Assembly: GCA_045545435.1 (NCBI GenBank)
Contig: JAZQAV010000194.1
Location: 1-18,146, forward strand
Direction of reading: 5' to 3'
Length of the DNA: 18,146 nucleotides
Source of the DNA: UMGS1502 sp045545435
GTDB lineage: Bacteria > Actinomycetota > Coriobacteriia > Coriobacteriales > Eggerthellaceae
The position numbers and the translations under genes were made by a program. The notes under the pieces were generated by a model. That model did not search any database. It worked only from the letters and a program-made list of their open reading frames with translations, and was not told the origin of the DNA. Each line of letters begins with the position of its first letter. Position 1 is the stretch's first letter. This document shows, piece by piece, positions 1 through 7,216 of this stretch.

Positions 1-284
1 GATCGTAGCCATGTCGTTCTGTGAGCCAAGGAGTTGTGAGGAGCTTTTGTCTTCCTAAGACCGCTTGGCCTCCGACTTGGTTGCGAGCACCCAAGCGGTC
101 GCCGATGACCGGCGCCATCTGTGCGGTTAAATGACAGGGTACCTGTGGATTGTCATTGAACTTTCGTGCGTATTTGGCCTTTGAATTACATGCCTTTTTA
201 TACGTTTTGGGGTCAATCTTGTTGCCGAAGATGGAGGAGGAACGGTCGGTGCTCAAGGTATCCTACTTCCCTGATGGTGCTGGG
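1..284. other. Non-coding leader upstream of the galactoside cluster
   Basis: No convincing gene lies here. One plus frame is open from the window edge to a TAA at 56-58 (18 codons), so the tail of an upstream gene could end there, immediately before the inverted repeat at 59-100. Eighteen codons are too few to identify a family. The rest holds that repeat, a purine-rich Shine-Dalgarno-like stretch (233-240) before a very short frame, and AT-rich DNA around 180-205. Confidence 0.5.
59..100. repeat. Inverted repeat / long hairpin, 10-bp perfect arms
   Basis: Arm 59-68 (GACCGCTTGG) is the exact reverse complement of 91-100 (CCAAGCGGTC), with a 22-nt loop. A second CTTGG at 76-80 could instead pair with the same CCAAG (91-95), so two mutually exclusive hairpins are possible. 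No T-tract follows on either strand, so a classical intrinsic terminator is unlikely. It begins directly after a TAA at 56-58 and may be the 3' structure of an upstream transcript, or part of a leader. Confidence 0.5.
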
Positions 285-308
285 TTGACACGGTATGGTA
301 GTGGGTGA
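231..308 (+). CDS. Possible short leader peptide (doubtful)
   Basis: A very short frame runs from ATG 231 (25 codons) or GTG 249 (19 codons) to TGA 306-308. GTG 249 has a near-perfect Shine-Dalgarno, AGGAGG at 235-240, with an 8-nt spacer, which is what drew attention to it. The frame runs through the TTGACA promoter element at 285-290, so any transcript carrying it would have to start further upstream, where no strong promoter is visible. It has no recognisable composition such as a run of regulatory codons. It may well be chance. Confidence 0.12.
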   Translation: MEEERSVLKVSYFPDGAGLTRYGSG

Positions 309-312
309 TAGT
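285..312 (+). promoter_or_regulatory. Sigma70-type promoter for the tetR-symporter operon
   Basis: A perfect -35 TTGACA (285-290) is followed after 16 bp by GATAGT (307-312), which matches 4 of 6 bases of the -10 consensus. Transcription would start near 318-320, leaving a leader of about 45 nt before the chosen ATG at 366. The -10 element lies between the two arms of the dyad at 294-324, the arrangement expected of a repressible promoter. Confidence 0.6.
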
Positions 313-324
313 CTCTCTACCATA
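294..324. promoter_or_regulatory. Candidate operator: 8-bp dyad enclosing the -10 box
   Basis: TATGGTAG (294-301) and CTACCATA (317-324) are perfect inverted copies, 15 bp apart (23 bp start to start, about two helical turns). They bracket the -10 at 307-312 and include the likely start site. The neighbouring gene is a TetR-family regulator, a family that commonly represses its own promoter through dyads, so autoregulation is the simplest reading. This is inferred from position and symmetry. The spacing is wider than in many TetR operators, so two dimers or a different binder are possible. Confidence 0.5.
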
Positions 325-365
325 GTGAACCCTAAGGCTATCAGCACGGTGAAAGGATGTCAATC

Positions 366-1049
366 ATGTCTGCATCTAAAACCGCTACCATTATCAAAAG
401 TATTCCGCCCATTCCCGCGCAATCGTCCGCTCGCGCTATCCGCCGCGATCACGTGTTGCGCACGGCGGCCCGTCTGTTCTTAATTGAGGGCATCGAGGCG
501 GTTAAGATGACCGACGTCGCCGATGCGGCAGGCGTTGGCGTGGCAAGCGTGTATCGCTATTTCGAGACGAAAAACAACCTGGCCGTCCAGGTTGGCACGG
601 CGTTGTGGCAAGCGCTCAACGTGATGTTTTCCCGTGTGGCGAAAAAGGCCCTGTCCGCTGGTACCGGATGGGAGCGCATGGGCATGCTCTTCGAGCAGTA
701 TCTGACGGTATTCAGGCGCCACCCCGAAGCGCTCAGTTATTTGGACGAGCTTGACCGCATCATTTTGTCGGGTGATGTGGATTCGCGCTTGGTTGATGCG
801 TATGACAAGGAAATTGGGGCGTACTACCTGCCTTTCTTTGCTGCATTCGAGTGCGGCTGCGAAGATGGTTCAATTCGCGACGATATCGATTTCCCGCTGT
901 ACTACCTTACCGTGTCCCACTCTCTCGTGAGTGAGGCCCAGCGTTTGGTGCGCGGCGAAGTGCTGAAGTCCGACGATTATTCGCATGCGGAACGCGAGCT
1001 TTCCTACTTGGTTGACATGGCTCTTTATTACCTGAAGAAAGGCGAGTAA
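366..1049 (+). CDS. TetR/AcrR-family transcriptional regulator
   Basis: This is probably the local repressor of the galactoside genes. The N-terminal part has a classic TetR helix-turn-helix: a helix with TAARLFLIEGIEAV, then MTDVADAAGVGVASVYRYFE around residues 48-67, ending in the family's typical YRYFETK. The C-terminal ~150 residues are helical and would bind a ligand and dimerise, and they resemble no named subfamily I can identify. Two in-frame ATGs exist. ATG 357 overlaps the Shine-Dalgarno GAAAGGA (351-357), whereas ATG 366 sits 8 nt after it, so I use 366 (227 aa). About 25 polar residues precede the HTH, longer than usual. The stop abuts the symporter start (TAAATG), so the two are co-transcribed. 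TetR control is less usual than LacI, AraC or GntR control for sugar genes. The effector is unknown. Confidence 0.9.
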   Translation: MSASKTATIIKSIPPIPAQSSARAIRRDHVLRTAARLFLIEGIEAVKMTDVADAAGVGVASVYRYFETKNNLAVQVGTALWQALNVMFSRVAKKALSAGTGWERMGMLFEQYLTVFRRHPEALSYLDELDRIILSGDVDSRLVDAYDKEIGAYYLPFFAAFECGCEDGSIRDDIDFPLYYLTVSHSLVSEAQRLVRGEVLKSDDYSHAERELSYLVDMALYYLKKGE

Positions 1050-2513
1050 ATGGCTGATAAGGTGCGCGAGCTCATAGAGGAAGAGCGCGAAGAGACCGAA
1101 ACAACGGGCGCAGGTGTCGCTCATGCGGCGAAATCGCTGGCCAGCAATAAGATCTTGTGGCTGTTTGCCGTGGGCCAGCTTGGTTGGTCGTTGCTGTCCG
1201 GCATCATCTCGAACTGGCTGGTGTACTACTACCAGCCAGGCGAGTCGTTGCTTTCCCAAGGCCATCAGCTGTTCATTACGCAGGGCGCGGTATTTCTTGG
1301 CCTTACCGTTATCGGCCTCATTGCGGCATGCGGCCGTGTCTTCGACGCAATTACCGACCCGTTTATCGGGTCGCTTTCCGACCGTTGCAAGCACAAACTT
1401 GGTCGTCGCGTGCCCTTCCTGCGCTATGCCGCCGTGCCCTTCGGCGCCGTCACCGTGTTGGTGTTCATTTCGCCGGTTAATGAAGTGAGCTGGGTAAACA
1501 ATCTGTTCCTGTTCGTTATGGTGCTGTGCTTCTATCTGTGCATGACGTGCTACTGCACGCCCTATAACGCACTCATTCCCGAATTGGGCCGTACGCAGAA
1601 GCTGCGCATCAACATTTCCACGTTCATCTCCACCACGTATTTCTTCGGCACCGCGTTTGCATACATGGTGCCCAACATTGCCGCGATATTCGAGGCGTCG
1701 ATGGGCCCCACCAACAGCTTCCGCCTTACCGTGGGCATTTTGGCTGCAATAGCAGTTATCTGCATGTTGGTGCCTTCGTTCGCTATTGATGAGCACAAAT
1801 ACGCGGTTACCACGCCGTCGACGTCGCCGATGATGACAAGCATCAAGAAAACTTTCGGCAACAAAGAGTTTCAAACGTTCGTGAAGTCCGACGTGCTGTA
1901 CTGGATCGCGCTCACCATGTTCCAGACGGGTTTGCCGTTCTACATCACCGAGCTTATGGGGCTCGACGACGGCATGACCTTCCCGCTGTTCGCGCTGATG
2001 ACGGCCATGAGCTTTGCCTTCTATGCCCCGGTGAACATCCTTGCGAAGCGTCTGGGCAAGAAGCGTTTGGTGTCCTTCGCGTTCTTCTTCTTCTGCGCGG
2101 CGTTCGCGCTCACCATGTTCGTGGGCACCATGGGCATTCCCGGCTTGGTTTGGGGTGTTATCGTTGCTGTATTGGCATCGGTTCCCATGGCCATTCTTGG
2201 CATTCTTCCGCAGGCCGTCGTGGCCGATATCGCCGAAGCCGACGCAATCCAAACGGGCGAAAAGCGCGAGGGCATGTTCTATGCTGCACGTACTTTCGCT
2301 TTCAAGCTCGGTCAATCCGTTGCCATGCTGATGTTTACCAGCATTGCCCTTATCGGCTCCAACGGCATGGGCTACCGTTTGACCGCATTCGTTGCGGCGC
2401 TCTTCTGCTTGCTGGGCGGCGTTGTCTTCCTGCATTACCACGAAGACAAAATTTTCGACATAATCGCGCGACGCTCCGATGCAGATGCCAACGAGGCAAA
2501 GCTGAATGCGTAA
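1050..2513 (+). CDS. GPH-family sugar:cation symporter (MelB-like, MFS fold)
   Basis: This is an inner-membrane secondary transporter of 487 aa with about 12 hydrophobic segments, in the glycoside-pentoside-hexuronide family. The signature after the second helix is clear: GRVFDAITDPFIGSLSDR followed by KLGRRVPF. D99 and D103 match the paired Asp residues that coordinate Na+, Li+ or H+ in MelB (Asp55 and Asp59 in E. coli). The N-terminus carries a ~30-residue charged cytoplasmic extension rich in Glu and Arg. Translation starts directly at the stop of the regulator (TAA then ATG), with GAAAGGCGAG just upstream as ribosome site. With an alpha-galactosidase next door, the substrate is probably melibiose or a raffinose-family sugar. 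That is inferred from context, because GPH members also take beta-galactosides, xylosides and glucuronides. Confidence 0.93.
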   Translation: MADKVRELIEEEREETETTGAGVAHAAKSLASNKILWLFAVGQLGWSLLSGIISNWLVYYYQPGESLLSQGHQLFITQGAVFLGLTVIGLIAACGRVFDAITDPFIGSLSDRCKHKLGRRVPFLRYAAVPFGAVTVLVFISPVNEVSWVNNLFLFVMVLCFYLCMTCYCTPYNALIPELGRTQKLRINISTFISTTYFFGTAFAYMVPNIAAIFEASMGPTNSFRLTVGILAAIAVICMLVPSFAIDEHKYAVTTPSTSPMMTSIKKTFGNKEFQTFVKSDVLYWIALTMFQTGLPFYITELMGLDDGMTFPLFALMTAMSFAFYAPVNILAKRLGKKRLVSFAFFFFCAAFALTMFVGTMGIPGLVWGVIVAVLASVPMAILGILPQAVVADIAEADAIQTGEKREGMFYAARTFAFKLGQSVAMLMFTSIALIGSNGMGYRLTAFVAALFCLLGGVVFLHYHEDKIFDIIARRSDADANEAKLNA

Positions 2514-2546
2514 CGTGCGCAGGGTGATCTTTTAAACTCGAAACAA

Positions 2547-2567
2547 AAGGCGCGGCCGTGACGCCTT
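2547..2567. repeat. Small intra-operon hairpin before the alpha-galactosidase
   Basis: AAGGCG (2547-2552) pairs with CGCCTT (2562-2567) across a 9-nt loop. No T-tract follows on the plus strand. It lies in the 83-bp gap between symporter and alpha-galactosidase, the only sizeable gap in the cluster. It could stabilise mRNA ends or mark a processing site. It is short enough to be chance. Confidence 0.25.
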
Positions 2568-2596
2568 CAATGATGCGTGCATGAATGAGGTTTGCC

Positions 2597-4267
2597 ATGC
2601 AATACGAATCTATCGAGCTCACTTATCTGTCCGCCGCAGGAGATGGGGCTGTTCACTCGCTTCTTATGCCGCTTGGCAGTTTAAAGCCCAACGTGGCGCA
2701 ATCGCAGCGTGATGCGTGGCTGGAACTGAGCGTCGTTGTTGACGAGGCGGGTGTTGTCGAGGTTTCGGCAACACCGTTCGAAACCGTGTTCTTGAAAACA
2801 TGCGTTATGCACCTGCATCATATGTTCGCAGGTGACGAGACGCTTCTTTTAAACGGCTACCAGTCGTGGACCGACACGCATCCGCTTGCAACGCATGCGA
2901 AAATGCGCGGGTTGATGGGCGTGCCTAAAAAGGTGATCGAGCGCTATGCGTTGGACGGTTCGGGCGATTATCGATTCGTCGACTACGACAATAAACCTGG
3001 GCACCTCCATGGGTTCACGTACGCGACAATCGCTTCGCCTGAAGGTGCGCGTCCTTCTTATTTGGTGGCTTCGCTGGACGAATCCCATGGCTTTACGTTA
3101 ATTCGCTTCAATACCGTTGACGCAGCAATAGACATCGAGCCGGAGTGCCCGATGAAGGTTCTTGATCCGCATGAGCCCCGCGTACTGTGCCGCGTGGCGG
3201 TGCTGGATTCTTCCCGACTTGCGCCCCAGGGAACGCGCGCGGCGCATGAACGGGAGCAAGAGGCGCTTTACGACGCGTGGTTCGCGTTAGCGAACGTGCA
3301 CGCGCGCCCCGTGCGTCCGTTGGTTGGCTATACCAGCTGGTATCGGCATTATGGCGACATCAACCAAGATAAGCTCATGGCTGATCTTGATGGAGCGCAA
3401 GCGGCTCTAAGCGACCTTGATTCCTTGGGCGTGCTTCCCGTCTTCCAGATTGATGACGGCTATTGCAAGGTGGGCGACTGGCTTGATGTTTCCGAAGAGC
3501 GTTTTCCCGACGGAATGGCTCGCATGGCTCAAGCAATTCGCGACAGGGGGCTTCTTCCCGGCCTGTGGATGGCACCTTTTGTGTGCGAGCGTGACTCGAA
3601 GCTGTTCGCGCAGCATCCCGATTGGTTACTGCGCGATCAAGAGGGGAACCTGTGCCCAACTGGATCGCATTGGTCGGGTGGCTTTGCGCTTGATATAACC
3701 AACGAGCAGGTGTGCGAGTACGTGTCGCGTGTGGTGCGTACCGCTGTTGAAGCGTGGGGCTTCGGCATGCTGAAGCTGGACTTTTTGTACGGTGCCTGCA
3801 TGATTGCCCACGCGGGGCTCAATCGCGGCGAATTGATGTCGCGGGGAGTTGAGCTTTTGCGGGAGGCTGCGGGGGAGCGTTGCCTGCTGCTTGGATGCGG
3901 TGTTCCCTTGGGCTCGGTTTTCGGTGCGTTCGATTTTTGCAGAATCGGATGCGACGTGGGCCTGAACTGGGACGGCAACTTCGTTATGCGCCGTTTGCAC
4001 CGCGAGCGCGTGAGCACGCGCAACAGCCTGGCGAACACCATCGGTCGCGCACCGTTGGATGGGCGGGCGTTTGGGTGCGACCCCGACGTATTCTTTTTGC
4101 GCAATGACGTGCGCCTTACGCAAGCCCAACGCGAGCGTTTGATAAGCAGTGCCGCGTGCTACGCCAGCATGCTGTTGACCTCCGACAATATGGGCGATTG
4201 GGATCAAGAGCAGCACGCCTTGTTCGAAGCGGCGGTTGAGGTCTTGGCGCAACGAAAGTGCCGGTGA
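2597..4267 (+). CDS. Alpha-galactosidase, glycoside hydrolase family 36
   Basis: The enzyme hydrolyses terminal alpha-1,6-galactosyl bonds (melibiose, raffinose, stachyose), probably in the cytoplasm because no signal peptide is present. An N-terminal beta-sandwich (residues ~1-230) precedes the (beta/alpha)8 barrel. Barrel motifs are PVFQIDDGY (D286, D287), LWMAPF, and KLDFLYG with the presumed nucleophile D395. CRIGCDVG carries the presumed acid/base D453. The 58-residue spacing between these two fits clan GH-D. At 556 aa it matches the short monomeric GH36 type (Thermotoga GalA is about 552 aa) rather than the ~720-aa tetrameric enzymes. ATG 2597 is chosen because GAGG (2587-2590) lies 6 nt upstream. 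The in-frame ATG at 2585 overlaps that site. The 3' end overlaps or touches galK, implying coupled translation. Confidence 0.93.
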   Translation: MQYESIELTYLSAAGDGAVHSLLMPLGSLKPNVAQSQRDAWLELSVVVDEAGVVEVSATPFETVFLKTCVMHLHHMFAGDETLLLNGYQSWTDTHPLATHAKMRGLMGVPKKVIERYALDGSGDYRFVDYDNKPGHLHGFTYATIASPEGARPSYLVASLDESHGFTLIRFNTVDAAIDIEPECPMKVLDPHEPRVLCRVAVLDSSRLAPQGTRAAHEREQEALYDAWFALANVHARPVRPLVGYTSWYRHYGDINQDKLMADLDGAQAALSDLDSLGVLPVFQIDDGYCKVGDWLDVSEERFPDGMARMAQAIRDRGLLPGLWMAPFVCERDSKLFAQHPDWLLRDQEGNLCPTGSHWSGGFALDITNEQVCEYVSRVVRTAVEAWGFGMLKLDFLYGACMIAHAGLNRGELMSRGVELLREAAGERCLLLGCGVPLGSVFGAFDFCRIGCDVGLNWDGNFVMRRLHRERVSTRNSLANTIGRAPLDGRAFGCDPDVFFLRNDVRLTQAQRERLISSAACYASMLLTSDNMGDWDQEQHALFEAAVEVLAQRKCR

Positions 4268-5445
4268 TAATGGTGGAGGCTTTCGCACGGACGGCGCACG
4301 CACCCAAAGCGTGCGGCATCGTTGAATCGTTTGCGCCAGGGCGTACCGAGCTGGCGGGAAACCATACCGACCATCAAGGAGGCCGCGTTATCGCGGCCGC
4401 GCTGGGTAGGGGCGTTACTATGCGCATGCAAGCGCGCGATGACGATCTGGTTGTTCTTGAGAGCGTTGGCTATCAAGTGGTGTCCGTGAGCGCTTCCGAT
4501 CTTGAAGCGCGCGATGAAGAAAAAGGGACAACAACCGCGCTTGTGCGCGGGGTGATTGCCGGTCTTGTCAAAGCGCGACCCGGCCAAATGCGGGGCTTCA
4601 GTGCGCAGGTGTCCTCGTCGCTTCCGGCAGGAGGCGGGCTTTCATCGTCGGCAGCTTTCGAGCTTTCGCTGGCGGGTGGCTTGAACCTGCTGTTTTTTGG
4701 GGAATCGCTTGACGCGGTGGAGCTTGCGCGCATAGCGCAGGCGGCCGAGCGCGACTTTTTCGGAAAACCGTGCGGGCTTATGGATCAGCTTTCCTGTGCG
4801 TTGGGCGGCGTGCAGCTCATGGATTTTTACGAGCCCGATAGCCCGCAGAGCACGCCCTTTGCTGTTGATTTCGAAGCGGCTGGATATGCGGTGTGCCTGA
4901 TTGATACGCACAGCGACCACAGCGCGCTTTCGGCTGAATATGCCCGCGTGAGCGGCGATATGGTTGCGGTTGCAAACCTGTTTGGCAAGGCTGTGCTTTC
5001 GCAGGTGCCGCGCGAGCGTTTCTTTGAGTCGCTTTCGTACGTGCGCTCCGAATTGAGCGATCGAGCAGCCCTTCGGGCGCTACATTATTATCACGAGATG
5101 GACCTGGTTAACGAGCGAGCCCGTGCGCTTAGGGCGGGCGATTGGCGCGCCTTTTTGGAAGCGACGCGCAGGTCAGGTGCGTCGTCGGCGCAATACTTGC
5201 AAAATGTCGCCCCGTTTGGTGCCCCGGCGCAGCCTGCCATGGTTGCCTTGGCGCTTGCCGATGTCGCGCTTGAAGGCGCGGGGGCGTGCCGTATCCATGG
5301 CGGCGGTTTCGGCGGCAATATTCAGGCGTATGTTCCGCTGGAGCGCCTTGATACGTTCTCGTCGTTCATGGAGGCCCAATTCGGTGAGGGCAGTTGCAGG
5401 GTTTGCTCTTTTTCTCCGAAGGGGGTGTACGCCCAATGGGTGTAG
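4258..5445 (+). CDS. galK: Galactokinase (GHMP kinase family)
   Basis: The enzyme phosphorylates alpha-D-galactose with ATP to galactose-1-phosphate, the first Leloir step. All three GHMP/galactokinase motifs are visible: FAPGRTELAGNHTDHQGG near the N-terminus (the usual form is GRxNLIGEHTDY, so Asn replaces the common Glu), the phosphate-binding loop LPAGGGLSSSAAFE, and GGGFGGNIQAY near the C-terminus. CGLMDQL contains the presumed catalytic base (D176, counted from the first GTG). The length of 395 aa is typical. The start is uncertain: GTG 4258, GTG 4264 (overlapping the upstream TGA) and ATG 4270 (TGATAATG) are all possible, and none has a strong Shine-Dalgarno. Translation probably depends on coupling to the upstream gene. 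The divergent first motif leaves some doubt about exact sugar specificity. Confidence 0.9.
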   Translation: MPVIMVEAFARTAHAPKACGIVESFAPGRTELAGNHTDHQGGRVIAAALGRGVTMRMQARDDDLVVLESVGYQVVSVSASDLEARDEEKGTTTALVRGVIAGLVKARPGQMRGFSAQVSSSLPAGGGLSSSAAFELSLAGGLNLLFFGESLDAVELARIAQAAERDFFGKPCGLMDQLSCALGGVQLMDFYEPDSPQSTPFAVDFEAAGYAVCLIDTHSDHSALSAEYARVSGDMVAVANLFGKAVLSQVPRERFFESLSYVRSELSDRAALRALHYYHEMDLVNERARALRAGDWRAFLEATRRSGASSAQYLQNVAPFGAPAQPAMVALALADVALEGAGACRIHGGGFGGNIQAYVPLERLDTFSSFMEAQFGEGSCRVCSFSPKGVYAQWV

Positions 5446-7064
5446 CAGAATGTGCGAATAGCGCCCGTCACAGCGCATGCGTAGAAGCGGGAGACCAATT
5501 GGTGGCATGGTGCCAACGCGTTGGTCTTATTGAATACGAGGACCTGCCTTGGGCACGAAACGTTTTGTTCGCGCTGGTGGGCGACGAGGGGGCTCCTTAT
5601 AAGGCCCCATCGGGCGAGATGCCCGTGTCTTTCGATGACGATTGTCCCATGGCTCCCGACGCCTTAAACGTCCTTGTTCGGCTGCTGAAAGAGCGCCGGG
5701 AGCGCTTGGGTGAGGGTGAGGCTGCCGATGGCGACGAGGGTTTGCGCGCGCAGATCATGGCTGCCATTATGCCGCGTCCCTCCGACGTGATTCACCGGTT
5801 TTGGATGCTTATGTGCGACGATCCGCGCATGGCCACCGATTTTCTGTATCGTTTAAGCGGGAGCTCCGATTATGTGAAGCATGCGGCAATTGCGCGCAAT
5901 GAGCAGTGGGAAACGCCAACAGAGTGGGGCAATCTTCTGATAACGGTGAACCTATCGAAGCCCGAAAAGGACCCGCGCGCCATTGCGCATGCGGCCAGCG
6001 TCCAGGGTGAGTCGTATCCTCGGTGTGCGTTATGCTGGGAAAACGAAGGCTATGCGGGGCGTAATGCGCTTTCGCAACAGGGCAACCATGCGGCGCGTCA
6101 GAATTTGCGAATAGTTCCGCTTCAGTTGGGAGAGGAACGGTGGGGCCTCCAGTATTCTCCTTATGCCTACTACCGTGAGCATTGCATCGTCCTCTCAAGC
6201 GAGCACAGGCCCATGCACGTTGACCGCGGCAATATTGAGCGCCTGTGCGATTTCGTGGACATGTTCCCGCATTATTTCGTTGGGTCAAACGCCGACCTTC
6301 CGTTGGTGGGTGGCTCCATTTTGAGTCACGATCATTTCCAGGGAGGTCGTTTCGAGTTTCCCTTGGACCGCGCTCCTCTTGTGGCCGCGCTTCGCGACAG
6401 CCGCTGGCCCGATGTGAAGATTGGCGTCGTGAAGTGGCCAACAACTGTTCTGCGTTTTATCGGCGCCGATAGGGCGCAGGTACTCGATGCGGTGTGCGCG
6501 CTTATGGATGTGTGGCGCGACTACGATGATGCGCAGGTGGGCATTTTGTCGCATGATGCTGACGGAACGCGTCATAACACCGTGACGCCAATCGTGCGCA
6601 AACTGGATGGGTGCTACCGCGTAGATGTGGCGTTGCGCTGCAACGTTACATCATCTGAGCATCCCTGGGGAGTTTTCCATCCTCACGAAGAGCTTCATCA
6701 CATTAAGCGTGAGAACATCGGCCTTATAGAGGTGATGGGCCTGGCTATTTTGCCGCCGCGCTTGAAGCGCGAGCTGTCCGCTATCGCGCATATTGTGGTT
6801 GATGAATGGGACGGCGTTTCCTACGACGCGCTTGAGCACGCGCTGAGCTCGAATTCTGATTGCGCTGCGCATGCAACATGGACCACTGATCTTATGCGAA
6901 GCCACCCTGAAGTCAACGCCGAAAACGTTCAGATTATTTTGCGCGCGGGCGTTGGCAAGGTGTTCGAACGGGTGCTCGAAGATACCGGCGTGTTCAAATG
7001 GGACAACGAGGGAAGAGACGCGCTTGGCCGTTTTTGCGCTCATGCGGGACTGAGTCTAAGCTGA
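5436..7064 (+). CDS. galT: UDP-glucose:hexose-1-phosphate uridylyltransferase, class II GalT
   Basis: The enzyme exchanges galactose-1-phosphate with UDP-glucose to give glucose-1-phosphate and UDP-galactose. This is the class II GalT found mainly in Firmicutes and some Actinobacteria, not the HPH-type class I enzyme. Recognisable segments are WETPTEWGNLLITVNLSKPE, YPRCALC, a LSSEHRPMHV strand and SHDHFQGGRFEFPL (H298 and H300), which belongs to the nucleotide-transfer site. At 542 aa it is somewhat longer than the usual 490-510. ATG 5436 is chosen because AAGGGGG (5419-5425) lies 10 nt upstream. A TTG further upstream at 5394 lies well inside galK. The first 10 bases overlap the end of galK, so the two are translationally coupled. 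No galE or phosphoglucomutase follows. Confidence 0.93.
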   Translation: MGVAECANSARHSACVEAGDQLVAWCQRVGLIEYEDLPWARNVLFALVGDEGAPYKAPSGEMPVSFDDDCPMAPDALNVLVRLLKERRERLGEGEAADGDEGLRAQIMAAIMPRPSDVIHRFWMLMCDDPRMATDFLYRLSGSSDYVKHAAIARNEQWETPTEWGNLLITVNLSKPEKDPRAIAHAASVQGESYPRCALCWENEGYAGRNALSQQGNHAARQNLRIVPLQLGEERWGLQYSPYAYYREHCIVLSSEHRPMHVDRGNIERLCDFVDMFPHYFVGSNADLPLVGGSILSHDHFQGGRFEFPLDRAPLVAALRDSRWPDVKIGVVKWPTTVLRFIGADRAQVLDAVCALMDVWRDYDDAQVGILSHDADGTRHNTVTPIVRKLDGCYRVDVALRCNVTSSEHPWGVFHPHEELHHIKRENIGLIEVMGLAILPPRLKRELSAIAHIVVDEWDGVSYDALEHALSSNSDCAAHATWTTDLMRSHPEVNAENVQIILRAGVGKVFERVLEDTGVFKWDNEGRDALGRFCAHAGLSLS

Positions 7065-7155
7065 TAGCTTGAGCTCGTTTGTGACGTCGGAGCGGCTTTT
7101 GCCGCGGACGCTATGCAAGCGATGCAATGGTGCGCATGATGTCGTTCAAAAAGAA
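7065..7155. other. Spacer after galT
   Basis: No gene is seen. A small stem (GCGGC 7092-7096, TTTT loop, GCCGC 7101-7105) lies here without a T-tract. The stretch then runs into the terminator at 7156-7184. Confidence 0.4.
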
Positions 7156-7184
7156 AGGGGATGCCAACTTGGTTGGCATCCCCT
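7145..7184 (-). terminator. Intrinsic terminator of the zinc-ribbon gene, probably bidirectional
   Basis: A perfect 13-bp stem pairs 7156-7168 with 7172-7184 (AGGGGATGCCAAC / GTTGGCATCCCCT) around a 3-nt loop. Read on the minus strand the stem is followed by TTTCTTTTTG (7155-7146), a proper U-tract, 33 nt past the stop of the minus-strand gene. On the plus strand only GTTGTT follows, so it would terminate the galT transcript less well, but it is the only candidate there. Confidence 0.85.
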
Positions 7185-7216
7185 GTTGTTAAGGCTGGCG
7201 CCTTGTGTCGAGTGAA

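Noticed and set aside
870..2441. A 523-codon open frame on the minus strand opposite the symporter
   Set aside because: Its translation is rich in His, Gln, Arg and Glu with no domain, and it lies exactly opposite a clear GPH transporter. Long antisense frames are expected from GC-biased third codon positions.
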